The notes under the pieces are model-generated. The model was not told the origin of the DNA. It made no database searches and saw only the letters and a program-made list of their open reading frames with translations. The translations under genes and the position numbers were made by a program. Positions 1 to 8,143 of a stretch of DNA of 38,800 nucleotides are shown here, one piece after another; the stretch's first letter is position 1; every line of letters starts with the position of its first letter. The stretch comes from a bacterium (GTDB lineage Bacteria > Sysuimicrobiota > Sysuimicrobiia > Sysuimicrobiales > Thermofontiviventaceae). The stretch covers positions 1 through 38,800 of the forward strand of contig JAUQQG010000064.1 in assembly GCA_030550015.1 (NCBI GenBank), read 5' to 3'.

Positions 1-536
1 GGTGCGACGAGAGAAGGGAGCGAACAGCAGCCCTAGGGCAATGACGGTGCCAAGGTCGTTGATAAAGCACGCGGCGAGGATGATCTTACCGTACTCTATG
101 TGGTCGAGGCCGAGTTCAAGGAGCACCGCGTACACCACCGCCACAGAGGTGGTGGAGAGCGCCACGCCAGCAAGCCAGCTCGCTCCTGGTTCCCAGCCGA
201 GCGACTGCCGAGCAGCCCAGGCTGTACCCAGGAAGGGGGCGGCGAATCCCACAAGGCCGATCACCGTAGCCTCCTTCCATCGCTTCCGGGAGGCCTCCGG
301 GTCTAGTTCAGCCCCTGCAAGAAAGGTGAGCACGACGACCCTGCGCTTGCCAGGAAGATGACCCATGCCTCCGAGGCTCCCAAAAGACGGTCTTTACCTA
401 TCGCGTCGAGGAGGAACTGTGCTAAGATTCCCATGATCTCCGTGAGCGCCATGGAGGCCCTTAGCCAGGAGCCGAATAGTGCAGCCACAAGCGCAAGCCC
501 GAGCCACAGCGCCGCGGTGAACCATATTTGGTCCAT
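1..536 (-). CDS. Cation/proton antiporter (CPA2 type), N-terminal part, apparent frameshift, runs off window start
   Basis: The membrane protein likely exchanges Na+ or K+ for H+. The ATG at 536 follows a strong GGGAGGTGG ribosome site. The first frame reads a hydrophobic segment (MDQIWFTAALWLGLALVAAL) and continues to about position 340, then would stop at 303. Reading one frame over from the CCC at 339-341 restores a family-like sequence to the window edge: VVVLTFLAGAELDP, then GVALSTTSVAVVYAVLLELG and ACFINDLGTVIALG, whose Asn-Asp pair matches the ion-binding position of CPA2 exchangers. A single missing G (coding strand GGGG read as GGG) explains the break. The gene may be intact with a sequence error, or a recent pseudogene. 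The rest lies outside the window, so exact substrate is unknown. Confidence 0.8.
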
Positions 537-650
537 GAAGTCCACCTCCCCTCGGGTAGCGGCTAAAGAGAAAAGGCCCCTACCCGCAATTAGGTAGGAG
601 CCATCAGCCTCATACCGAGGCGGTTTAGGCGGACTCCATCGCCCTTCTAC
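537..650 (-). promoter_or_regulatory. Structured 5' leader of the antiporter gene, candidate riboswitch
   Basis: The RNA between the predicted start of transcription (about 650) and the ATG is about 114 nt. It holds a hairpin at 607-621 (GCCTC/GAGGC arms) and a near-perfect 10-bp stem with one G-G mismatch between 576-585 and 554-563. The first arm of that stem can instead pair with a CTACC at 593-597. The stem ends a few bases before the ribosome site. Alternative pairings next to a ribosome site ahead of an antiporter gene suggest a metabolite- or ion-sensing leader, for example of the Na+-I (DUF1646 motif) kind; I could not compare it with that consensus. Confidence 0.5.
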
Positions 651-656
651 CACTCT

Positions 657-685
657 ATTCTAAATGGACACTGTCCCACTGTCAA
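657..685 (-). promoter_or_regulatory. Sigma-70 type promoter of the antiporter gene
   Basis: On the minus strand TTGACA (685-680) and TAGAAT (662-657) are separated by exactly 17 bp. This is the best match to the canonical promoter in the window. It predicts a start of transcription near 650, leaving the structured leader ahead of the antiporter start codon. Confidence 0.7.
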
Positions 686-742
686 ACAAACCAAGGCGTC
701 GTCGTTCTGTACTATCGGAACACATCTTCCCCTCGTTCTCTC

Positions 743-771
743 TTCGCATGGAAGCCGAGATGGTCTATAAT
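743..771 (+). promoter_or_regulatory. Promoter of the GNAT gene, leaderless arrangement
   Basis: TATAAT at 766-771 lies 9 nt before the ATG at 781, and a weak -35 (TTCGCA, 743-748) lies 17 bp upstream of it. The transcript would begin at or just before the start codon. This decides the start at 781 over upstream in-frame ATGs at 748 and 760, and fits the family's N terminus. Confidence 0.6.
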
Positions 772-780
772 CATTCACTG

Positions 781-1611
781 ATGGGAGAGATCACCATCGC
801 CGCGATCACCGACGTTCCCACGCTGCGCCGCATGGAGGAGCTCCAGCAGGCGATCTGGGGCTCCTCTGAACGCGACGTGGTACCCTATCATCAGCTTCTC
901 GCCGCAGCCGGAAGCGGTGGTGTTGTCCTCGGTGCGTTCACCGCGAACGGCGAGCTCGTGGGCTTCTGCTACGGATTCGTGGGGGTCCGGGAGGGACAAC
1001 CTTTCCTCTATTCCCACATGGCGGGCGTCCTGGCGGAGTATCGCGATCGGGACATTGGCTTCCAGCTCAAGCAGGCACAGCGCCGGGCTGCGCTGGAGAG
1101 GGGGTTCGAGAGGATCGTCTGGACCTACGACCCTCTTGTGAGCATGAACGCCTATTTCAACCTGCACAAGCTGGGGGCCGTCGCCCGCCGCTATTACGTC
1201 AACTACTACGGAGAGATGACCGACTCCCTCAACCGTGGCCTGGAGAGCGACCGGCTAGAGGTGGACTGGTTCCTTCGTAGCCCTCGCGTAGAGGCACTGG
1301 CCAGAGGCGAAGCAGTACAGCGCAAGTGGCCCGACATCCCCATGGCCTTGGAGGCCAGGGAGTGGCTCCTTGACCTTGCTCCGGCGGATCCCGTCCTGGA
1401 TTTAGAGGCCCCCGCCCTGGGGGTAGAGATCCCCCTGGACTTCCATGGGATCCGGGATCGCGACATCGAGCTTGCCCGGGCTTGGCGGGCGGCCACTCGA
1501 GAGGTCTTCCTCCATTACTTCCAGCGCAACTACGCAGCCGTTGACTTCATCCTCCGCCGCAAAGGAGAACGCAAGCAAGGGTTGTACATTCTGGAACAAC
1601 GAGGGAAGTGA
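781..1611 (+). CDS. GNAT-family acyltransferase (COG3375-like)
   Basis: This 276-residue protein resembles the predicted GNAT acyltransferases of COG3375. Its N terminus (ITIAAITDVPTLRRMEELQQ, then AIWG) and the segments GELVGFCYGF, SHMAGVLAEYRDRDIGFQLK and TYDPLVSMNAYFNLHKLG match that group; the AEYRDRDIG stretch lies where the acyl-CoA pyrophosphate loop falls. The next gene starts 10 bases after its stop, so the two are probably cotranslated. In Geobacillus a GNAT of this kind succinylates D-amino acids for an N-succinylamino acid racemase; that role is inferred here from the pairing. The exact acyl donor and acceptor cannot be read from the sequence. Confidence 0.8.
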   Translation: MGEITIAAITDVPTLRRMEELQQAIWGSSERDVVPYHQLLAAAGSGGVVLGAFTANGELVGFCYGFVGVREGQPFLYSHMAGVLAEYRDRDIGFQLKQAQRRAALERGFERIVWTYDPLVSMNAYFNLHKLGAVARRYYVNYYGEMTDSLNRGLESDRLEVDWFLRSPRVEALARGEAVQRKWPDIPMALEAREWLLDLAPADPVLDLEAPALGVEIPLDFHGIRDRDIELARAWRAATREVFLHYFQRNYAAVDFILRRKGERKQGLYILEQRGK

Positions 1612-1621
1612 GGAGCGAAAC

Positions 1622-2731
1622 GTGCGTGTAGAGGCCATTGAGCTGCGGCAGATCGCCATGCCTCTCCTCTTCCCCTTCGAGACGAGCTTCGGAAGGGAAG
1701 AGGTGAAGATCTGTCTCCTCGTCCGCATCTACGCAGATGGGCTCTCGGGATGGGGCGAGGCACCGGCAAGCGCAGCCCCTCTCTACAACGAGGAGACTGT
1801 TGGGACAGCTTGGCACGTACTGGAAAGCTTTATCATCCCGCGGGTGCTAGGGTGGACCTTCCACCACCCCTCTGAGTTCCCGGCCCTCGTCAAAGATATC
1901 CGGCGCCATCATATGGCCAAAGCTGGGATCGAAGCGGCGCTGTGGGACTTGTTCTGTCAAGCCGAAAGCATCCCACTGTACCAAGCCCTCGGAGGAGAAC
2001 GGAGAAGAATCGTCGTGGGCGTGAGCTTGGGCATCGAAGAGACCGTGGACAAGCTTCTCAGCCGGATCGAGGGCTTTCTGGCGAGGGGATACCGACGCAT
2101 CAAGGTGAAGATCAAACCCGGGTGGGATGTGGAGGTCGTCAAAGCCATCCGGCGTACCTTCGGGGAGATCCTCCTGCAGGTGGACGCGAACTCCGCCTAC
2201 ACCTTGGAAGACATTCCCATTTTCGAAGCGCTGGATGCATTCCACCTTCTCCTCATCGAGCAGCCCCTCGCCGAGGACGACCTCGTCGACCATGCAAAGC
2301 TGCAGGCAAAGCTTTCCACCCCCATCTGTCTCGATGAGTCCATCGTCCACCCCGAGGACGCCCGCAAGGCCATCGAGCTGGGGAGCTGCCGAGTCATCAA
2401 CATCAAGCAGGCCCGCCTCGGCGGTCTCTCAGCCGCCCTGCGCACGCACGACATCTGTCAGGAGCGCAATGTCCCTGTGTGGTGCGGTGGTCTCCTGGAG
2501 ACAGGCGTGGGAAGGGCAGTGAACATTGCTTTGGCCTCGCTTTCCAACTTTCGCTTGCCCGCAGATCTCTCCGCAAGCGACCGGTACTTCCAGGAAGATA
2601 TCATCGAGCCCCCTGTGACGCTGAATCCCGACGGGACGATTACCGTTCCCACAGCTCCAGGGCTGGGATTCCAGGTCGTGGAAGAACGGGTGGAGAAGTA
2701 CACCGTTCGGAAGCAGGTGTTCCGGTTGTAA
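1622..2731 (+). CDS. N-acylamino acid racemase / o-succinylbenzoate synthase family enzyme
   Basis: An enolase-superfamily protein of 369 residues. The GTG start at 1622 has an AGGAG site 6 bases upstream. Catalytic features are present: KVK at 161-163 (Lys163 the likely base), metal ligands Asp188 (DANSAY), Glu213 (IEQPL) and Asp238 (CLDES), and the second base Lys262 (NIKQARLGG). This is the MenC2/NSAR subgroup, which may make o-succinylbenzoate for menaquinone, racemise N-acylamino acids, or both. No other menaquinone gene is in the window, while a GNAT gene lies directly upstream. I therefore favour N-succinylamino acid racemisation in D-amino acid conversion. The deacylase needed to finish that route is not seen here. 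Confidence 0.85.
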   Translation: MRVEAIELRQIAMPLLFPFETSFGREEVKICLLVRIYADGLSGWGEAPASAAPLYNEETVGTAWHVLESFIIPRVLGWTFHHPSEFPALVKDIRRHHMAKAGIEAALWDLFCQAESIPLYQALGGERRRIVVGVSLGIEETVDKLLSRIEGFLARGYRRIKVKIKPGWDVEVVKAIRRTFGEILLQVDANSAYTLEDIPIFEALDAFHLLLIEQPLAEDDLVDHAKLQAKLSTPICLDESIVHPEDARKAIELGSCRVINIKQARLGGLSAALRTHDICQERNVPVWCGGLLETGVGRAVNIALASLSNFRLPADLSASDRYFQEDIIEPPVTLNPDGTITVPTAPGLGFQVVEERVEKYTVRKQVFRL

Positions 2732-2802
2732 GGATGCACCGTCTCCGGCCGGATTGCTTCGCCCAGGAGGACGAATGCCTGAGAACCTCAACCAATAAAG
2801 CA

Positions 2803-5526
2803 CTACGGGCGGGTCTGTCGGGAGAGGCGCTCCAGTATTTGTCCGACCTCTTCGATCTCCCGAGCGTAGCCTTGGAGGTCGCCCTGGCGCAGTCTCTCCT
2901 GTGCACGCCGGTACGCTTCCCATGCCTGCTGGAGGAGTTGCCGCACCGTACCTCCCACCTGTTCCTGGGAAGCTTGAGGCCGGGCTCTCTGGATCGCCTC
3001 CGGCATTTGGAAGATCCGTGCCAGGGCATCCTCTACGTTCCCCTCCATGACAATCCTCTGTCCAGAAGCGACGATCACACGCTTCAACTCGGGAAGCTGG
3101 CTTCGCTCGGCCTGGAGGAAGAGGGGCTCCACATAGAGGATCGCGTCCTCGATGGGGATGACGAGAAGATTCCCCCGGATTACCTGAGATCCCTGCTGAT
3201 TCCAAAGCGTCAATTGCTCGGAAATGATGGGGTCCTGGTTGATGCGGGACTCAATCTGCATGGGCCCATACACCACGCGCTCCTTGGGAAACCTGTAAAG
3301 GAGCAGCTCGCCGTAATGTGGCGGATCGCTCCGGGCTGCAAACCACGCCACCATGTTGTCTTTGTTGGCAGGCGTGAAGGGGAGGATCAGCACGAACTCC
3401 GGGGGAAGACCCTCTTCCAGCTTCATGACCACATAGTAGGGCTCCACAGGAACGCTCTCGTTCCCAAAGAGCTCCGTGGGAATGGCCCACTGGTCCTCAC
3501 GGTTGTAGAAGACACGGGGGTCCTGCATGTGAAAGGTCAGGTAGATCCGTGCCTGGATGGTGAACAGGTCGACAGGATAGCGGAGGTGTTGTCGTAGGAC
3601 TTCCGGCATTGCGTCCAGTGGCTTGAAGAAACCGGGGAAGATCTTCGCATACGTGCCGGCAACGGGGTCCCTGGGATCTACAAGGTAGAAATCCACCGTG
3701 CCGTTGTACGCATCGATGACGGCCTTCACAGAGTTCCGGATGTAGTTGATGCCTTCGAGGGGTGTGGCATAGGGTGCACGGTCCGAAGTCGTGTATGCAT
3801 CGAGGATCCAGTACAACCGGCCATTGGCAAGGACGAGGTAAGGATCACGATCGTACCGAAGGAAGGGAGCGATGCGTCGAACGCGTTCCTGGATGTTGCG
3901 GGCGAACAGAACTCGACTCTGCCGCGTGATGTCCTCAGAGAAGAGCAGCTTGATCGTCCCGAACCGGTAGGCGAAGGCAATCTTGCGCCACGGGTTCGAG
4001 AGCGGGATCCCCCCTCGCCCTTGGTAGGTTGTATACACATTCTCCTGCCCAAGGGGGTAGTCGAACTCGGAAACCCTGGTGTTGACCACCACATATTGGT
4101 CCGTAAGCTCCCCATAATAGATCTCCGGTCGCTCGATGCCTAGCTGCGGTGGGGCCTTTGGGGGGATATCCTGGATGAGGAAGTGCGGCATCCCTTCTTC
4201 GGTCACCCGGTTTACAGGATTCATAACGAGGCCATACCCGTGGGTGAAGACGAGGTGTTCGTTCACCCATGTCCTTGCCTGCTCAGGAAGGCGCCGGAGG
4301 TCAACCTCCCGAGCCCCGAGCATGACCTGCTGGATCCGGCCATCAAGGAGATAGCGGTCGACATCCACGTCAGCGAAAACATAGTACTGACGGAGGCTCT
4401 GGAGCTGGTTATACGCACGGAGGAGGGGCCGGTAATCCCACAGGCGGATGTTCTCGATGGTTTCCCGGTTTCGGGCAAGGGCCTCCTCTGGCAGGGTATC
4501 CCTCACAGGAAATGCACGGTCCCGCACGCGATCGAGCCCAAAGGCCCACAAGGTGGCCCGGATCCCGTTGCGGATGTAGGGTATCTCCACAGTGAGCTCG
4601 TTGGGAGCCACCTGGAATTGCTGGACCAAGGCAGGAACGACCCCAAGCCCGACGAGCCACATGACGAGGAATGCAGAGGTTACGCCTAGCGCGAGGCGAA
4701 GTGTCCGGAGACGGATGCTGGCAAATAGCAAGATCGCGGCGGCCGCGCTGAAGAGCGCCAGCAGGCGCAATGCAGGGAGGGTAGCGTGCAGATCCGTGAA
4801 GGTGGCTCCAAAGATCGCACCCCTTCTGGAATACAGAATCTCATAACCGTCCAGCCAGAAACGTATTCCTTCGAGGAGGAGGATCGAGCCCCCGAGAGCG
4901 AGGAGGTGGTTCCAAATCCGCCGGGGGATAGCCCACAGCCTACGCTCCAAAAGAGGCAGAAGTCCAAGAACGTACCCCACGCTGACTACAACCAGCATCA
5001 GAAGAAGCCAGGAGGTGAGCCAGGAAACGAGGAAGCGATAGAGGGGGAGGCGGAAGAAGTAGAAACCCAGGTCGAGCCCAAAGATAGGATCCTTCCGCCC
5101 AAAGGGTAGGGCATGGAGGAACTGCTGGAACATCGCCCACCGGCCAGAGACCGAAAGACCACCAAGGAAAGCCACCACCCCAACGGCGACCATTCTGAGG
5201 AAGGGCCGGATCCTGCGTACTTTCTGCTCAAACACCCCCCTCCCCGTGGGAAACATCTCGATGATCGAGGAGCGAGGAGGGAAAGCACGAAAGAGAGGAG
5301 TCAGGTTGAGAGAAAGAAGGAGGAAGAGGAAAGCTCCCGTCCCGACAGTGACCGCGACCCGGGTGAGGAAAGGAATCCAGAAGACCTGCGTGTACCCTAG
5401 TTCAACGAACCAGAGCCAGTCCGTGTACCAGCGGGAGAGGGTCGGGGTCAGGACGAGAAGCAATAAGAGCAAGATCACGAGGATCCATCGGAGCGCCCGC
5501 ACCGAAATCCTCCTCCTTCGCGTCAT
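2803..5526 (-). CDS. UPF0182 family membrane protein
   Basis: A 907-residue protein of the UPF0182 (COG1615) family, function unknown. A basic N terminus (MTRRRRISVRALRW) leads into about seven membrane segments in the first 310 residues. A long extracytoplasmic region follows, with family-like stretches such as IPYIRNGIRATLWAFGLD and NPWRKIAFAYRFGTIKLL. The C terminus is helical and polar. Length is normal for the family. The ATG at 5526 lies 8 nt after a TATAAT box, so the message is nearly leaderless, and GGAGTG just before the ATG may act as a ribosome site. It is convergent with the racemase gene and divergent from the DUF59 gene, so it appears monocistronic. Confidence 0.92.
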   Translation of the reverse strand: MTRRRRISVRALRWILVILLLLLLVLTPTLSRWYTDWLWFVELGYTQVFWIPFLTRVAVTVGTGAFLFLLLSLNLTPLFRAFPPRSSIIEMFPTGRGVFEQKVRRIRPFLRMVAVGVVAFLGGLSVSGRWAMFQQFLHALPFGRKDPIFGLDLGFYFFRLPLYRFLVSWLTSWLLLMLVVVSVGYVLGLLPLLERRLWAIPRRIWNHLLALGGSILLLEGIRFWLDGYEILYSRRGAIFGATFTDLHATLPALRLLALFSAAAAILLFASIRLRTLRLALGVTSAFLVMWLVGLGVVPALVQQFQVAPNELTVEIPYIRNGIRATLWAFGLDRVRDRAFPVRDTLPEEALARNRETIENIRLWDYRPLLRAYNQLQSLRQYYVFADVDVDRYLLDGRIQQVMLGAREVDLRRLPEQARTWVNEHLVFTHGYGLVMNPVNRVTEEGMPHFLIQDIPPKAPPQLGIERPEIYYGELTDQYVVVNTRVSEFDYPLGQENVYTTYQGRGGIPLSNPWRKIAFAYRFGTIKLLFSEDITRQSRVLFARNIQERVRRIAPFLRYDRDPYLVLANGRLYWILDAYTTSDRAPYATPLEGINYIRNSVKAVIDAYNGTVDFYLVDPRDPVAGTYAKIFPGFFKPLDAMPEVLRQHLRYPVDLFTIQARIYLTFHMQDPRVFYNREDQWAIPTELFGNESVPVEPYYVVMKLEEGLPPEFVLILPFTPANKDNMVAWFAARSDPPHYGELLLYRFPKERVVYGPMQIESRINQDPIISEQLTLWNQQGSQVIRGNLLVIPIEDAILYVEPLFLQAERSQLPELKRVIVASGQRIVMEGNVEDALARIFQMPEAIQRARPQASQEQVGGTVRQLLQQAWEAYRRAQERLRQGDLQGYAREIEEVGQILERLSRQTRP

Positions 5527-5534
5527 GTCACTCC

Positions 5535-5543
5535 ATTATAGCA
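5535..5543 (-). promoter_or_regulatory. Extended -10 promoter of the UPF0182 gene
   Basis: On the minus strand TGCTATAAT reads as an extended -10 element (TG-n-TATAAT). No good -35 lies 16-18 bp upstream, which is usual for extended -10 promoters. The start codon follows 8 nt after the box. Confidence 0.55.
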
Positions 5544-5551
5544 TGGCACGT

Positions 5552-5580
5552 TTGACCCATGGGGAGCGCAATGGTAAAGT
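5552..5580 (+). promoter_or_regulatory. Promoter of the DUF59 gene
   Basis: TTGACC (5552-5557) and TAAAGT (5575-5580) are 17 bp apart. A start of transcription near 5587 excludes the upstream ATG codons at 5525 and 5543 and supports the GTG at 5618. It overlaps the divergent UPF0182 promoter region. Confidence 0.5.
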
Positions 5581-5617
5581 AGTCTATGACGGCGGAGAAG
5601 TATGGAGGTGGCCCAGC

Positions 5618-5929
5618 GTGGTAACGAGGGAACAGGTCATTGAGGTCCTCAAAACATGCTACGACCCCGAGATCCCCCTCAACATCTGGGATCTTGGCCT
5701 CGTCTATGACATCGCCATCGAGGGGAGCACGGTGAACATCACCATGACCCTTACGGCCATCGGCTGCCCCGTGGGCCCTTGGCTCGCTGAGGACATCCGG
5801 GGGAAACTCCTCCAGCTTGAAGGCATCGAGGAAGTCAACGTTAACTTCGTTTGGTCGCCACCCTGGACTCCGGAACGTCTCACTCCAGAGGGACGGATGG
5901 CCCTTCAGGCGATGGGGTACCCGGTGTAA
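5618..5929 (+). CDS. DUF59/MIP18-family iron-sulfur assembly protein (SufT/PaaD-like)
   Basis: A 103-residue single-domain protein. It shows the DUF59 pattern: a helix (VTREQVIEVLKTCYDPEIPL), then NIWDLGLVYDIAI, a strand pair, and the conserved cysteine in TAIGCPVGPWL. The C-terminal WSPPWTPERLTPEGR is also typical of the family. Such proteins help mature Fe-S clusters, or join phenylacetyl-CoA oxygenase as PaaD; no paa genes are nearby, so general Fe-S maturation is more likely. The GTG start has a GGAGG site 9 bases upstream, and the promoter position rules out earlier starts. It stands alone, convergent with the FKBP gene. Confidence 0.85.
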   Translation: MVTREQVIEVLKTCYDPEIPLNIWDLGLVYDIAIEGSTVNITMTLTAIGCPVGPWLAEDIRGKLLQLEGIEEVNVNFVWSPPWTPERLTPEGRMALQAMGYPV

Positions 5930-5963
5930 GTCCTAAGGAAAAGACCAAGCTCTCCGCTGGAGA

Positions 5964-6389
5964 TCAACCAACCTGCACAACCTCAAAGTCTAGGAGAAGA
6001 ACCTTCCCAGCGAGAGGGTGGTTAAAGTCCAAGGTGATGGTCTCCGCGTCCACGGCAACGATCTTGGCTGTCTGCTCCTGCCCCTCGGGAGTGGAGATCT
6101 GAACCATATCTCCAAGAGTGACCTGTTCCCCGCCCCGTAGGCTCTGCTTTGGGATGCGAAGTACGAGATCGTCCCTGTGGGCGCCGTAGGCCTCTTCTGG
6201 GGGAATGCGAAGTTCCTTGCGCTCGCCCTCGTTCATCCCCATCAGCGCTTCCTCTAGGGCTGGGAGGACCCGATCCTTCCCCACCACGATCTTGTAAGGC
6301 TCGCTTCCCTCGGTTGTCTCCAGGACCGTGCCGTCTTCCAGCCGCACCGTGTAGTGCAGGGCCACACTGCTTCCTTGCTGAACACCCAT
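5964..6389 (-). CDS. SlyD-like FKBP-type peptidyl-prolyl isomerase
   Basis: A 141-residue FKBP of the SlyD type. The N-terminal half has VALHYTVRLEDGTVLETT, then VLPALEEALMGMNEGERKEL and the family IPPEEAYG. An insert-in-flap (IF) chaperone domain follows (about residues 70-120), then ITLDFNHPLAGKVLLLDFEV, a classic SlyD closing segment. It should catalyse prolyl cis-trans isomerisation and act as a folding helper in the cytoplasm. It lacks the long histidine-rich tail of E. coli SlyD, so nickel handling is not indicated. The ATG follows GGGGGAGG, and a promoter with a perfect TTGACA lies upstream. Confidence 0.92.
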   Translation of the reverse strand: MGVQQGSSVALHYTVRLEDGTVLETTEGSEPYKIVVGKDRVLPALEEALMGMNEGERKELRIPPEEAYGAHRDDLVLRIPKQSLRGGEQVTLGDMVQISTPEGQEQTAKIVAVDAETITLDFNHPLAGKVLLLDFEVVQVG

Positions 6390-6419
6390 CGATCTGCCTC
6401 CCCCTGTAGAACTACCACC

Positions 6420-6448
6420 ACCTTAACAGACCTCTCCGCGAATGTCAA
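6420..6448 (-). promoter_or_regulatory. Promoter of the FKBP gene
   Basis: On the minus strand a perfect TTGACA (6448-6443) is followed after 17 bp by TAAGGT (6425-6420), a weak -10. The start of transcription would be about 25 nt before the ATG. Confidence 0.5.
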
Positions 6449-6539
6449 AGGGTGATCCTGGAGATCCCTCAATTTGAAGAATTGAAAAGCAACAAGGGTT
6501 TCCGCTATAGCTATGGAGCCGCGGTTTTTAAGGTGGCCT

Positions 6540-6563
6540 GGCGAAAGTCAAAAGGCTTTTGCC
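6540..6563 (-). terminator. Hairpin just after the SsuABC-like operon, possible terminator
   Basis: Eight-base arms (6540-6547 and 6556-6563, including one G-T pair) enclose an 8-base loop directly downstream of the last permease gene. On the minus strand no clear T-run follows, so a factor-independent terminator is not certain. It may instead mark an RNA 3' end. Confidence 0.3.
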
Positions 6564-6570
6564 GGGGTAC

Positions 6571-7344
6571 TTAACTCACCCGCAGGTGCAACTCCGGGAT
6601 CCCTTTGACCCGCCTCTCGAAGGCCAAGAGGAGGGCGTTGGCTGCTAACGCAAGCATGAAAAGAACCAGGATGACCGCAAGGATCCGCGATGCATCAAAC
6701 GCCGCGCCGAAGGACATCAAGAGAAATCCCATGCCGGCCCTACTCGCGAACATCTCCCCGAGCACCACGCCAAGGAGTGTCAGGTTGAAACCAAGCCGGA
6801 GTCCAACCACAATGCCAGGGAGAACTGCAGGGAAAACCACGCTTCTGAACGTCTCCAGGCGACCCAACCGGAGCGAGCGGGCTACCTTAAGATGCACAGG
6901 GTTCATCGTGCGCATCGCGGTCCATGTGTAAATGGCCACAGGGAAAAGGCCATGAAACGCCCCAAAAGCGATCTTTGAAGGAATCCCGAGCTTAAAGGCG
7001 GCCAAGAAGAGTGGGAAGAGCGTAACCTTGGGGACTGCGTACAGGTTGAGGAGCGGACCCTCGAATGCGCCAAACAACAATGGACTTGCCCCGATTGAGA
7101 ACCCAACAAAGAGGCCGACCCCGACTGCCCAGGCGTATCCCCATAGTACCTCAAGTAAAGTAGTCCACAAGTGGGAGACCATCCAGCCGCGTTGTAGGCC
7201 ATCGAGGAGCGTACGGAGCGCAGAAGCCGGACCTGGCAGAAACATCGGCCCGGTGCGCGAGGCGAGGAATTGCCAGATCACCATGAAGGCGCACACAACG
7301 GCAATCTGGCCAGAACGGATTTTCCAGGAGAGGTTCCTACTCAT
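6571..7344 (-). CDS. ABC transporter permease, SsuC/TauC-like (second permease)
   Basis: A 257-residue inner-membrane permease with about six transmembrane segments. The cytoplasmic EAA-like loop sits around MNPVHLKVARSLRLGRLETF and VVFPAVLPGIVVGLRLGF. The family serves nitrate, sulfonate, taurine, thiamine-precursor and related organic substrates. The ATG overlaps the stop of the preceding permease (ATGA at 7344-7341), so the two are translationally coupled and probably form a heterodimeric pore. It is last in the operon with the acid-catabolism genes, which points to an organic-acid substrate rather than the usual sulfonate; that is inference. Confidence 0.88.
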   Translation of the reverse strand: MSRNLSWKIRSGQIAVVCAFMVIWQFLASRTGPMFLPGPASALRTLLDGLQRGWMVSHLWTTLLEVLWGYAWAVGVGLFVGFSIGASPLLFGAFEGPLLNLYAVPKVTLFPLFLAAFKLGIPSKIAFGAFHGLFPVAIYTWTAMRTMNPVHLKVARSLRLGRLETFRSVVFPAVLPGIVVGLRLGFNLTLLGVVLGEMFASRAGMGFLLMSFGAAFDASRILAVILVLFMLALAANALLLAFERRVKGIPELHLRVS

Positions 7345-8132
7345 TCAACCCGAGTATAGAGCCTGCGTTCGATCCATGTGAGAACGGAGTTGGCCAACAT
7401 CACACCGCCGATCACTAAGATGATCGCCGCGTACATGTTGGCAGTTTCAAAGTTGCGGTACGAACGATCGATAACGTGGCCCAGGCCACGAACGGAGATC
7501 AGGAACTCCGATGCAATGACAGAGATCGTGCTGTAGACAAACGCAAGCTTCCAGCCGCTGAACACAAAGGGAGCAGCGCCCGGAAGGTAGATGGATAGGT
7601 ACATCTGTACTGGTCGGAGCCCTAGGCTCCGACCCACCTTCGGGTAGATCTCCTCATCAACCCTCCGAAGCCCAAGGGCTGTATTCACAATCACAACGAC
7701 GACCGCGAAAAGGAAACCTAAGAGCACGATGGGGAGGAAACCGATTCCAAAAAGGAGGATGAAAAGGGGATAGAGAGCAAAGATCGGTAGAGCGTAATAA
7801 ACCACGAGATAAGGATTGAGAATCCTGGCGAGTACAGGGAAGCGCCAGAGTAGAACTCCTGCAGGCGTGCCAATCAGTACGGCCCCGGCATAGCTTACGA
7901 GGATGCTCCCAAGGGTAGCGCTCAAGTGGGAAGCAAGCGTGGGAGTGCCCGCGCGGGCGAAGTAGGGGGAAGGGATAGTGCCACTGAACAGGATCTCACC
8001 AAGACGCACAAGGATCACAGACACAGGCTCCAGGGTTGACGGGCGAACGAGACCCGCCCTTGGAAGCACCTCCAGGACTAGGAGAAACGCAAGCACTGTG
8101 AGCCAGCGCAAGACAAGAATTCTTGCTTTCAA
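7341..8132 (-). CDS. ABC transporter permease, SsuC/TauC-like (first permease)
   Basis: A permease of 263 residues from a TTG start at 8132 (KARILVLRWLTVLAFLL follows). GGGGGT lies 6 bases upstream and the start is 11 bases after the ATPase stop. An alternative ATG at 8174 would add 14 residues and overlap the ATPase gene by 31 bases. About six membrane segments are visible, with the EAA-like loop at RRVDEEIYPKVGRSLGLRP and the following IYLPGAAPFVFSGWKLAF. It shares little obvious identity with its partner permease, so the two probably form a heterodimer. Confidence 0.85.
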   Translation of the reverse strand: MKARILVLRWLTVLAFLLVLEVLPRAGLVRPSTLEPVSVILVRLGEILFSGTIPSPYFARAGTPTLASHLSATLGSILVSYAGAVLIGTPAGVLLWRFPVLARILNPYLVVYYALPIFALYPLFILLFGIGFLPIVLLGFLFAVVVVIVNTALGLRRVDEEIYPKVGRSLGLRPVQMYLSIYLPGAAPFVFSGWKLAFVYSTISVIASEFLISVRGLGHVIDRSYRNFETANMYAAIILVIGGVMLANSVLTWIERRLYTRVE

Positions 8133-8143
8133 GCTCAGACCCC

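Noticed and set aside
2479-3597. Plus-strand open frame (372 codons) over the 3' ends of the racemase and UPF0182 genes
   Set aside because: Both covered regions are strongly supported by known families; the frame shows no domain and crosses a convergent gene junction.
6540-6563. Firm intrinsic terminator after the SsuABC-like operon
   Set aside because: The stem is there but no T-run follows on the minus strand; listed only as a possible terminator.
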